From positions 1 to 64,000 of the forward strand of contig NZ_BMIG01000018.1 of NCBI RefSeq assembly GCF_014641715.1: a DNA stretch of 64,000 nt, in the 5' to 3' direction. Made by a program: the position numbers and the translations under genes. This DNA is from Polaromonas eurypsychrophila. Lineage in GTDB: Bacteria > Pseudomonadota > Gammaproteobacteria > Burkholderiales > Burkholderiaceae_C. Below, piece after piece: positions 8,636-16,327 of the stretch. The notes under the pieces were generated by a model that was not told the DNA's origin, did no database searches, and was given only the letters and a program-made list of their open reading frames with translations. The first letter of the stretch is position 1, and every line of letters starts with the position of its first letter.

Positions 8636-9604
8636 ATGCTGTCCAACATTCAAGGCGATACCGACGTTTTCCTCATCCCCGGCGATCCGGTAGAGCAGGT
8701 GCGTGCGCCTGAAGTTTTCAACCTGATCTTCCGCACGCTGGGCATCAATGCGGTATTGGTGCCTGTACATGTTGCGGCCGGGGATATCGAGGCCTTTGTG
8801 CGCACCGCTTTCCTCGCCAAAAACATCAAGGGCATGTTTTTCGCCATTCCCCATAAGTCGCTGGTGATGGGCCTGCTGTCGGCATGCAATGACTATGGGC
8901 GTGTGGCCGGCGCCGTCAACGGCATCCGCCGCAACAGCCAGGGCGAGCTGGAGGGCGGACTTTTTGACGGGAAGGGTTGTGTCTCCTCGCTGGATTATTT
9001 TGGTGTGGCCTATGCCGGCAAGCGGGTGTTGATCCTGGGCGCGGGCGGTGGTGCCTCGGCGATTGCTGCTTCGCTGGCCATTGCAGGCGACAGCGCGCCG
9101 GCAGAAATAGCGCTCTACGACCCGGTGCCGGGCAAAGCGCAAGGGGTGGCCGGACGCATCATGGCGCAGGCGCCGGATGGCGCCTTGGTGGTTGCCGTAG
9201 GCAGCAGCGACCCCGCTCCTTTTGATCTGGTGATCAATGCCTCACCTTTGGGCTTGCACGCCGCCGACCCCTTGCCCTGCGATGTGTCGCGTTTGGCGCC
9301 CCATGCCGCTGTGCTGGATATTTTGATGAAAAACCAGCCCACGCCGCTGCTTCGCGCCGTCCGCGCGCGGCAGCAGGTGGCGCAGCCCGGCTTTGAGATG
9401 CTGATTCAGCAAGCGCCGGACTACCTTGATTTTTTCGGCTATGCCGAGGCGGCGCAGGCCGTACGCCAGGACGCCACATTTATCCGCGAGTACCTTTATC
9501 CCGCCGAGATGGCGGGAGAGATCAGGCGCGGTGCCAAACCCGCCAGACCCGCCACCAGCGTTCCAATCCCAAGAGTCGGGGAACCACGACTCATAGTGCA
9601 TTGA
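8636..9604 (+). CDS. Shikimate/quinate dehydrogenase-like protein (AroE family)
   Basis: This 322-residue protein has the AroE fold. Lys74 (in AIPHKS) and Asp111 (in GLFDGKG) fit the catalytic Lys/Asp pair, and GAGGGASAIA (about 135-144) is the nucleotide loop. Asp162 at the end of the next strand suggests NAD rather than NADP. The N-terminal substrate motif is unusual: the AroE serines that hold the carboxylate are replaced in GDPVEQVRAPEVFN by Val/Ala. The first gene of a catabolic operon next to an IclR regulator, it probably oxidises quinate, shikimate or a relative to a dehydro form. Substrate is inferred from context. Confidence 0.75.
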   Translation: MLSNIQGDTDVFLIPGDPVEQVRAPEVFNLIFRTLGINAVLVPVHVAAGDIEAFVRTAFLAKNIKGMFFAIPHKSLVMGLLSACNDYGRVAGAVNGIRRNSQGELEGGLFDGKGCVSSLDYFGVAYAGKRVLILGAGGGASAIAASLAIAGDSAPAEIALYDPVPGKAQGVAGRIMAQAPDGALVVAVGSSDPAPFDLVINASPLGLHAADPLPCDVSRLAPHAAVLDILMKNQPTPLLRAVRARQQVAQPGFEMLIQQAPDYLDFFGYAEAAQAVRQDATFIREYLYPAEMAGEIRRGAKPARPATSVPIPRVGEPRLIVH

Positions 9605-9630
9605 TTTTTAAATCCAAAGAGGAGACAGCC

Positions 9631-10893
9631 ATGATGAAACGATTCGCTCTTAAATTAATAGCAACTTGTGCAATTGCACTGGGAGCTAGCACCGCTTTTT
9701 CACAAGATGTGATCAAGATCGCCAACATTGTGGAGTTGTCCGGTGGCGGCGCCACGGCGGGCACCAACTTCAAGAACGGCGTGGAACTGGCCGTCAGGGA
9801 GATCAATGCCTCAGGCGGTATTCTGGGCAAACAAATCCAGACCACCACCGCCGACACCCAGAGCAACCCCGGCGTCGCCAAGGGCCTGACGCAAAAAGCT
9901 ATCGACGACAACGTGTTTGCCATCTTCGGCCCGGTTTTTTCTGGCTCCATCATGGTGAGCATGGCCGAGTCGCGCCGTGCCGAGGTGCCCAACTTCACCG
10001 GTGGTGAGGCTGCCAGCATCACGCAGCAGGGCAACCCCTACGTATTTCGCACCAGCTTTACCCAGGCCACCGCCATGCCCAAGGTGGCGCGCTACATGAC
10101 GGACCAGGCCAAGCTCAAAAGCGTGGCGGTGATCTACGTGAACAATGACTTCGGCAAAGGCGGCATGGACATGATCCGCAAGTCGCTGGCGAACTCACCC
10201 ACCAAAATCCTGACCGAAATTTCAACCGAGCCAAGCCAGATTGATTTTTCCGCCGCTGTCCTGCGAGTCAAACAGAGCGACGCCGATGGTGTGTTTGTCT
10301 ATTCCAACGAGGAAGAGTCTGCGCGCTTGCTGCGGGAGTTGCGCAAGCAGGGCTGGACCAAGCCCATCATTGGCGAGACCACGCTGACTGGGCAAAAAGT
10401 AATCGAGCTTGCCGGCGAGGCCGCTAATGGCGCGATTGCCCACGTGGGACTGACGGTGGACGCTCCCATTCCTGCGATTCGAGCTTTTCGCGCCAAGTTC
10501 GAGCGCGACTACAAATACATTTCCGACCACAACGGCATGAAAGGCTATTCCGGCGTTTACGTGCTGAAGGCTGCCATTGAAAAAGCCGGCAAGCTCGACC
10601 GCAAGGCTGTGGCCCTGGCGATGAAAGGCCTGAAGGTCAACACCGACAAATACCCGGGCGCGCTGATGTACACCGAGTTTGACGACAAGGGCGATCTGGA
10701 CCGCATGAGCTTCATGGTGCAGGTGAAAAACGGCAAGCAGGAAGTGGTGGAACTGATCACTCCGCTGACCCAGGTGACTGCGTCTGCTTCTCCAACGGTC
10801 GCCCCAGCTACCAAAGCCGCAGCCGCAAAACCGGCAGCCGCCAAGCCCGCAGCTACCAAACCGGCTGCCGACAAGGCCGCAGCCAAGCCTTGA
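9631..10893 (+). CDS. Branched-chain-type ABC transporter substrate-binding protein
   Basis: The 420-residue periplasmic receptor belongs to the LivK-like type I group. A signal peptide covers about residues 1-23 (cleavage after AFS or near it) and the mature part opens with IKIANIVELSGGGA, the family ligand loop. I placed the start at the ATG at 9631 because AGAGGAGA lies 7-14 bases upstream; the upstream TTG would overlap the previous gene. An odd feature is the last 35 residues, an Ala/Lys/Pro repeat (AAAKPAAAKPAATKPAADK). A GC-rich hairpin follows before the permease genes. Likely ligand: quinate, shikimate or a related hydroaromatic acid, by context. Confidence 0.88.
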   Translation: MMKRFALKLIATCAIALGASTAFSQDVIKIANIVELSGGGATAGTNFKNGVELAVREINASGGILGKQIQTTTADTQSNPGVAKGLTQKAIDDNVFAIFGPVFSGSIMVSMAESRRAEVPNFTGGEAASITQQGNPYVFRTSFTQATAMPKVARYMTDQAKLKSVAVIYVNNDFGKGGMDMIRKSLANSPTKILTEISTEPSQIDFSAAVLRVKQSDADGVFVYSNEEESARLLRELRKQGWTKPIIGETTLTGQKVIELAGEAANGAIAHVGLTVDAPIPAIRAFRAKFERDYKYISDHNGMKGYSGVYVLKAAIEKAGKLDRKAVALAMKGLKVNTDKYPGALMYTEFDDKGDLDRMSFMVQVKNGKQEVVELITPLTQVTASASPTVAPATKAAAAKPAAAKPAATKPAADKAAAKP

Positions 10894-10901
10894 TGCTGAA
10901 A

Positions 10902-10936
10902 GGCCGGCGCGCAAACGGCGCCGGCCATTTTCCTTT
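10902..10936 (+). terminator. Intra-operon hairpin after the receptor gene
   Basis: A perfect 9-bp stem GGCCGGCGC (10902-10910) / GCGCCGGCC (10918-10926) with a 7-base loop is followed by ATTTTCCTTTCTCTCC. It looks like a leaky terminator or an mRNA-stabilising hairpin. It would leave the receptor message in excess over the permease genes. Confidence 0.65.
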
Positions 10937-10986
10937 CTCTCCTTGTTTATTCATCCCTATGTTTTGCGTCCTGTGAGACGACAGCC

Positions 10987-11862
10987 ATGACCGACTTTCT
11001 ACAACTCTTTTTCTCTGGCTTGGCCACGGGCAGCATTTATGCGCTGGCAGCTCTGGGTTTCACCCTGCTGTGGCAAGCCTCCGGCACCATCAATTTCGCG
11101 CAGGGCGAATTTGTCATGCTGCCGGCCTTCATGCTGCTGGCATTCATCTCGCTGGGCGCGCCCATGCTGGTGAGCTTTGTGCTTACCGTGTTGCTGGCGG
11201 TTGTGTTGCTGGGCTGGGTGTTCAAACGCGGTGTAGTGGACCCCTTGTTCAAGTTCGGCATGATGCCCATCGTTGTGGCCACCATCGGCCTGTCGATTGC
11301 CATGCGCAATGGCATGCGCGCCGGCTACAGCGCCGAGGCTCATCCTTTCCCCAGTTTGTTTGCGGACAAGCTGTTCAACATCGCAGGCGTCACCGTCACT
11401 CTGCAGGACGTGGGCACCTTCGCTCTGGCCGTAGGCATTGTGCTGGCCACGCAGGCCTTTCTGGCCAAAACCGTCACCGGCCGCGCCATGCAGGCAGTGG
11501 CGCAAAACACCGAGAGCGCCTCGGTGCTGGGCATCAACGTGCCGCGCATGATTTTGTATACCTTCGCCATCAACGCCGTGCTGGCAGTGGCTGCGGCTCT
11601 GCTGGTCACGCCCACCTACCTGGCCAAGTTCGACATGGGGGAGGGCCTGGGCACCAAGGCCTTTTTTGCCGCCATCATTGGCGGCTTCAACAACTCACGC
11701 GGCGCCTTGCTGGGCGGGCTGATTGTGGGCGTGTGTGAAAACCTCGCTGCCGCTTATTTGTCGCCGGCCTACAAGGATGCGGTGGCGCTGATCATCTTCA
11801 TGATCGTCATCCTCTTCAAGCCACAAGGTCTGCTGGGCAAGAAAGAGGAGCGCAAGGTATGA
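10987..11862 (+). CDS. ABC transporter permease, LivH-type
   Basis: The 291-residue inner-membrane permease has about eight hydrophobic segments. It opens with FFSGLATGSIYALAALGFTL, the standard LivH N-terminus, and has the cytoplasmic coupling region around VAQNTESASVLGIN. Its stop codon overlaps the start of the next permease by four bases, which suggests translational coupling. It would form the transmembrane channel with the LivM-type partner, powered by the two ATPases downstream. Confidence 0.92.
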   Translation: MTDFLQLFFSGLATGSIYALAALGFTLLWQASGTINFAQGEFVMLPAFMLLAFISLGAPMLVSFVLTVLLAVVLLGWVFKRGVVDPLFKFGMMPIVVATIGLSIAMRNGMRAGYSAEAHPFPSLFADKLFNIAGVTVTLQDVGTFALAVGIVLATQAFLAKTVTGRAMQAVAQNTESASVLGINVPRMILYTFAINAVLAVAAALLVTPTYLAKFDMGEGLGTKAFFAAIIGGFNNSRGALLGGLIVGVCENLAAAYLSPAYKDAVALIIFMIVILFKPQGLLGKKEERKV

Positions 11863-12866
11863 AACTCCTTAACCACAAGGCGGCGCTTGTCGCCACCGTG
11901 CTGGGCCTGCTGCTGGTCTTTGTAGTGCCACAATACCTCAAGAACTACGGTATTTATTTGCTGACCTACTGGCTGATTTTCATCATTGCCACCATGGGCC
12001 TGAACCTGACCGTCGGTTACGCCGGACAGAAATCGCTGGGCCATGCGGCCTTCTTCGGCATAGGCGCTTACACCGTGGCCATCATGATGAAGGCGGGCAT
12101 AAGTTTCTGGGTGGGTCTGCCCGCAGCCGCGCTGATCTGCTTTGTCGTGGGCCTGATACTGGGCTTTCCGGCGCTACGGGTGCAGGCAATTTACCTGGCC
12201 TTTGCCACGTTGGGCTTCAACACCGCCATCTGGCTGGTGATGCGCAACGAAGAGTGGCTGACCGGCGGCACCTTCGGCATCAACAACATAGCCCGCCCCA
12301 TGCTGTTTGGTTATTCGCTTGAAGGAAACCGGCCTTACTACTACTTTGTGCTGGCGGTGACTTTGCTGATGTCGGCCCTCTTGTGGGGCCTGCTGCGCTC
12401 CCCTTGGGGCAAGGCTTTCAAGGCCTTGCGCGACAACCCGATACGCGCTGAAAGCCTGGGTGTGGACATTCGCAACTACACCCTGCTGAGCTTTGCCATT
12501 GGCGCGGTCTACGCCGGTGTGGCCGGTGCGCTGTTTGCCTCGCTGGTGCAGTTCATCGAGCCCGGGCCATTTACCGTGGCGGCGTCCATCATGATGTATC
12601 TGATGGTGGTGGTCGGCGGGGCGGGTTATTTCCTCGGGCCCGTCATTGGCGCTGCAGTGGGCGTGATGCTGCCCGAATGGCTGCGCGATGTACCGCTGGT
12701 GTCCAACTGGTACTTGCCGATGTTCGGCACAGCGGTGGTGCTGCTCATGGTCTGGCTCCCCGATGGCTTGCTCAGCATTCCCGACCGCCTGCGCGCCAAA
12801 CGCGCGGCGCGCCTGGCCTCGGCGGCGCGCACCGCCAGCGCCGCACGGGTAGGGGGTGCATCATGA
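11859..12866 (+). CDS. ABC transporter permease, LivM-type
   Basis: The 335-residue permease has about ten membrane segments. It contains the LivM block GLNLTVGYAGQKSLGHAAFFGIGAY, split here for length as GLNLTVGYAGQ and SLGHAAFFGIGAY, and a coupling loop RDNPIRAESLGVD. The C-terminal tail is basic and Ala-rich. The start overlaps the LivH-type stop and its own stop overlaps the next ATG, so the permease and ATPase genes are tightly coupled. Confidence 0.92.
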   Translation: MKLLNHKAALVATVLGLLLVFVVPQYLKNYGIYLLTYWLIFIIATMGLNLTVGYAGQKSLGHAAFFGIGAYTVAIMMKAGISFWVGLPAAALICFVVGLILGFPALRVQAIYLAFATLGFNTAIWLVMRNEEWLTGGTFGINNIARPMLFGYSLEGNRPYYYFVLAVTLLMSALLWGLLRSPWGKAFKALRDNPIRAESLGVDIRNYTLLSFAIGAVYAGVAGALFASLVQFIEPGPFTVAASIMMYLMVVVGGAGYFLGPVIGAAVGVMLPEWLRDVPLVSNWYLPMFGTAVVLLMVWLPDGLLSIPDRLRAKRAARLASAARTASAARVGGAS

Positions 12867-13609
12867 TGGCCCCTGTCCTCAAGGTCACCGACCTCAAGAA
12901 AGCCTATGGCGCCATCCAGGCGGTAGGCGGCGTGTCCTTTGAAGTCATGCCCGGCGAGATTTTTGGCGTGATCGGGCCCAACGGCTCGGGCAAGACCACC
13001 ATGTTCAACAGCGTGTTGGGCCAGATCAGCCCCGATGCCGGCGCCATCGAACTCAATGGCAAGAACATCACCGGCCTGTCCCCGCTGGAGCTGAGCCGCC
13101 GCGGTGTAGGCCGTACCTTCCAGACGCTGCAGGTGTTTGGCAAGATGACAGTGCGTGACAACCTGATCGTGGCCGCACAGGAGCATACGGGCTCCATGTT
13201 TGGCCGCATGTTTGCGCCGCCCGACTCTGGTCTGGGTGCAAAAGCCGACGCCTTGATCGACCAGTTCCGCATACGCCATGTGGCAGACAGCCTGGCCAAC
13301 ACGCTGAGCTACGGCCAGCAAAAGCTGGTGGACATTGCCATGGCCTTCATGGCCGAGCCCGACCTGGTGCTGCTCGACGAACCGTGCGCGGGCGTCAACC
13401 CCAGTCTGGTCGGCGGCATTTCCACGCTGCTCAAGGATTTGAACCGCACCCGCAAAGGATCGTTTGTGGTGATCGAGCACAACATGGACTTTGTGATGGA
13501 CCTGTGCCACCGCATCATGGTGATGGTGGAAGGGCGGGTGCTGGCCATTGGCACACCGGCAGAGATACGCGCAAACAAAGAGGTGCTTGACGCCTATTTA
13601 GGGAATTGA
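12863..13609 (+). CDS. ABC transporter ATP-binding protein, LivG-type
   Basis: The 248-residue ATPase has Walker A GPNGSGKTT near residue 40, a signature region LSYGQQKLVDIAMA and Walker B LVLLDEP. It also has the LivG-type insert and the ending typical of the group (VLDAYLGN). I used the ATG at 12863, which overlaps the LivM-type stop (ATGA); the ATG three bases on is an alternative. It would drive uptake together with the LivF-type ATPase. Confidence 0.93.
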   Translation: MMAPVLKVTDLKKAYGAIQAVGGVSFEVMPGEIFGVIGPNGSGKTTMFNSVLGQISPDAGAIELNGKNITGLSPLELSRRGVGRTFQTLQVFGKMTVRDNLIVAAQEHTGSMFGRMFAPPDSGLGAKADALIDQFRIRHVADSLANTLSYGQQKLVDIAMAFMAEPDLVLLDEPCAGVNPSLVGGISTLLKDLNRTRKGSFVVIEHNMDFVMDLCHRIMVMVEGRVLAIGTPAEIRANKEVLDAYLGN

Positions 13610-13610
13610 C

Positions 13611-14375
13611 ATGGCCGACGATATTTGCATTGAATTTGACGACGTGGTGGCCGGCTACAAGGACTTCATGATCCTGAACAACCTGTCCTTCAAGATCAAG
13701 CGCGGTTCCATCACCTTGCTGCTGGGCCCCAATGGCGCGGGCAAGTCTACGGTGCTGAAAACATTGTTCGGTTTGCTCAAGCCGCGCCAGGGCCGCGTGC
13801 TGCTGGATGGCGAGGACATCAGCGGCGCCACACAGAAAGCGCTGCTGGCCAAAGGCGTTGCTTTCGTTCCCCAAGGGCGCAACCTGTTTGGCCAACTCAC
13901 CGTGTTTCAGAATCTGGAGCTGGGCGGCATCACGTTGGGCACCAAAACCACGCACGAACGTATTCCCGAAGTGCTGGAGCTATTCCCCGGGGTCAAGGAG
14001 CGGCTGCATTCGCAGGCGTCGGCTTTGTCGGGCGGGGAGCAAAAGCAGCTCGAAGTGGGACGCGCATTGCTGCTGCGTCCCAAGGTGCTGTTGATTGACG
14101 AGCCGTCGATCGGCCTGTCGCCCCTGGTGGTGCAGGATGTCTTCAAGCTGCTGAAGAAACTCGCGTCGCAAGGCACCACCGTGTTGATGGTGGAGCAAAA
14201 CGTCAAGAGCGCGCTGAAGATTTCCGATGACGCGATTGCCCTGGAGTCTGGCCAGCTGGTGCTGCACAAGCCCGCAGCAGAATTGCTGGCCGACCCCAAC
14301 ATCGAGCGGCTTTTCCTGGGCGGTGGCCATGTGTCTGGCTCTGCTCACGCCTTGCCTGCGACGACTGAATCCTGA
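13611..14375 (+). CDS. ABC transporter ATP-binding protein, LivF-type
   Basis: The 254-residue ATPase starts one base after the LivG-type stop. Walker A is GPNGAGKST, the signature is LSGGEQKQLEVGRAL and Walker B is VLLIDEPSIGLSP, all typical of LivF proteins. It completes the five-part importer. The genes that follow encode enzymes of what appears to be the same pathway, so the imported compound is likely their substrate. Confidence 0.93.
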   Translation: MADDICIEFDDVVAGYKDFMILNNLSFKIKRGSITLLLGPNGAGKSTVLKTLFGLLKPRQGRVLLDGEDISGATQKALLAKGVAFVPQGRNLFGQLTVFQNLELGGITLGTKTTHERIPEVLELFPGVKERLHSQASALSGGEQKQLEVGRALLLRPKVLLIDEPSIGLSPLVVQDVFKLLKKLASQGTTVLMVEQNVKSALKISDDAIALESGQLVLHKPAAELLADPNIERLFLGGGHVSGSAHALPATTES

Positions 14376-14398
14376 TTTTTTAGGAACTGGAGACAGCC

Positions 14399-15304
14399 AT
14401 GAACACCGTACGCCAGACAAACACCGCTGATCGCGAGTCCATTACCCCGGCCGCCAACCCGCTCGGACTGGACGGCATCGAGTTCATCGAATACGCCACG
14501 TCCAAGCCGCAGGCGCTGGGCCAGGTGCTGGAGATGATGGGTTTCCGTCCCGTTGCGCGTCACCGCTCGCGCGAGGTACTGCTGTACCGCCAGGGCGCCA
14601 TCCATGTGATCGTCAATGCCCACGCGCCGGCGCTGCCGGAAGGCGAGGCGGCTGGCGACAAACCGGTGATTGCGGCCGTGGCCTTGCGCGTGCGCGACGC
14701 CGCCGCCGCTTACCGCCGCGCGCTGGACCGCGGCGCCTGGGCCGTGCCGTCTCGCGTCGAAGTGATGGAGCTGAACATCCCGGCGATTCATGGCGTGGGT
14801 ACCAGCCGCCTCTACTTTGTGGACCGGTACGACCAGTTCTCGATTTACGACGTAGACTTCGTGCCGATTCCTGGTGTGGACCCGCGGCCGCCGGCTGTGG
14901 CCGGCCTGCATTTTTTCGGCGTGGTGCAGTACATCGGCAACGACCGCGTCGACGACTGGTCGGAGTTTTACCGGGAGCTGTTCGGCTTCACGGAGCTGCC
15001 GGCCGAGCAGCGCTTCGGCATCTTGCCCAAGGGGCGGATTTTGCAGAGCCCGTGTCCGGCAGCCTCGCGCTTTTACATCCAGCTGATCGAGCCGGAGGCC
15101 GGTGTGCTCGATGTGGAGGACGACGAAGGTTTGCAGCGGGTAGGGCTGGGCACGGCCGACGTGCTGGCCACCGTGGCCGAACTCGGCAAGCGCGGTGTGG
15201 AATTTGTCGAATCGCGCGGCGTGCACACCGAGGACCGGGGCGCGCTGACGCGCACCTGGCTGGGCGGCGTGAGCTTCGAGCTGGTGCACGACGAGCGCGG
15301 GTGA
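14399..15304 (+). CDS. HPPD-like VOC protein, companion of dehydroshikimate dehydratase
   Basis: The 301-residue protein has two vicinal-oxygen-chelate halves (about residues 22-160 and 168-300) and resembles 4-hydroxyphenylpyruvate dioxygenase. In the C-terminal half His171 (GLHFFGVV) and Glu294 (VSFELVHD) match two metal ligands, but the expected second histidine reads GLQRVGLG, giving Arg247. Classical dioxygenase activity is therefore doubtful. In Pseudomonas-type QuiC proteins a dehydratase TIM barrel is fused to an HPPD-like domain; here the two are separate neighbouring genes in the reverse order. I infer that it works with the next gene. Confidence 0.7.
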   Translation: MNTVRQTNTADRESITPAANPLGLDGIEFIEYATSKPQALGQVLEMMGFRPVARHRSREVLLYRQGAIHVIVNAHAPALPEGEAAGDKPVIAAVALRVRDAAAAYRRALDRGAWAVPSRVEVMELNIPAIHGVGTSRLYFVDRYDQFSIYDVDFVPIPGVDPRPPAVAGLHFFGVVQYIGNDRVDDWSEFYRELFGFTELPAEQRFGILPKGRILQSPCPAASRFYIQLIEPEAGVLDVEDDEGLQRVGLGTADVLATVAELGKRGVEFVESRGVHTEDRGALTRTWLGGVSFELVHDERG

Positions 15305-15312
15305 GGATTGCC

Positions 15313-16206
15313 ATGAGCCACGACAGCGGAAACATTAACGATTTCGGGATGGACACCATCTCGCTGGCCGGCCCGCTGGAGGCTAAGCTGCAGGCTGTGC
15401 GTAATGCCGGGTTCACGCAGATCATGCTGGCGGCCAAAGACATGGTGGGCCATCCCGAGGGCATAGAAGCGGCGGTGGCTGCTGTGCGCGCCAGTGGGCT
15501 GCGTGTCACTGGTTTTCAGGTGCTGCGGGACTTTGAAGGCCTGTCCGGCCATTTGCACGACTACAAGATCGACATCGCCAAGTCCATGCTGGAGATGTGC
15601 CACATGCTGGGCTGCCGCCTGCTGCTGATCTGTTCGTCCACCTCCGTGCATGCCACCGGCGACAATCAGACGCTGGTGAAGGACTTGCGCAAGCTCGCCA
15701 TGCTGGCGATCCCGATGAATATCCGCATCGCCTACGAGGCGCTGTCGTGGGGCCGCACGATCAACGAGTTTCCGCAGGCCTGGGACCTGATCTGCGAGGC
15801 CGACATGCCCAACCTCGGGCTTGGTTTCGATTCCTTCCACATGTTTGCAACCAACACGCCGCTGGCCGACCTGGACATGCTGGACCCCCGAAAAATTTTC
15901 CTGGTGCAGCTAGCCGACTTCATGTGGACCGAGATCAAGTCGGTCGAGGAACGTATCGCCACGGCCCGGCATTTCCGCGTTTTTCCTGGCGAAGGGGTAC
16001 ACAGCGAAGCGCTGGCCGCGCTGGTGACACGGCTGCACGGCCTGGGTTATCGCGGCGACTACAGCTTTGAGGTCTTCAACGACGACTACCAGCAGATGCC
16101 ACTGGCCACTGTGGCGGCGCGTGCCCGGCGTTCGGCGCTGTGGCTGGGCGAAGATGTGCTGCGCCGGTCCGTTCCGCTGCCCAACCAGATCCGTCTGAAG
16201 AGATGA
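15313..16206 (+). CDS. 3-Dehydroshikimate dehydratase-like TIM-barrel protein
   Basis: This 297-residue protein belongs to the xylose-isomerase-like/sugar-phosphate-isomerase TIM-barrel group. The four residues expected to bind the divalent metal are visible: Glu142 (AYEALSWG), Asp173 (LGFDSFHM), Gln199 (LVQLAD) and Glu253 (SFEVFND). Such enzymes convert 3-dehydroshikimate to protocatechuate. The ATG at 15313 lies 8 bases after the stop of the VOC gene; the longer frame would overlap it. With the dehydroquinase downstream and the dehydrogenase upstream it completes a route from quinate/shikimate to protocatechuate. The specific reaction is inferred from family and context. Confidence 0.72.
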   Translation: MSHDSGNINDFGMDTISLAGPLEAKLQAVRNAGFTQIMLAAKDMVGHPEGIEAAVAAVRASGLRVTGFQVLRDFEGLSGHLHDYKIDIAKSMLEMCHMLGCRLLLICSSTSVHATGDNQTLVKDLRKLAMLAIPMNIRIAYEALSWGRTINEFPQAWDLICEADMPNLGLGFDSFHMFATNTPLADLDMLDPRKIFLVQLADFMWTEIKSVEERIATARHFRVFPGEGVHSEALAALVTRLHGLGYRGDYSFEVFNDDYQQMPLATVAARARRSALWLGEDVLRRSVPLPNQIRLKR

Positions 16207-16327
16207 CGCCCCCACGCCTGTCACTTCGGGCCTGCGGCGCGCTGCCCCTTTTTTCTCCTTCGGGGCGCATTTTTCATGGGGACCGCCCGGCGAAAAAACT
16301 TCCGTACCATCCCGGGACGCACATCGC

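Noticed and set aside
16235..16276. Possible terminator before pcaB
   Set aside because: GCGC-TG-CCCC and GGGGCGC can pair only with a bulge and a 13-base loop; too weak to call.
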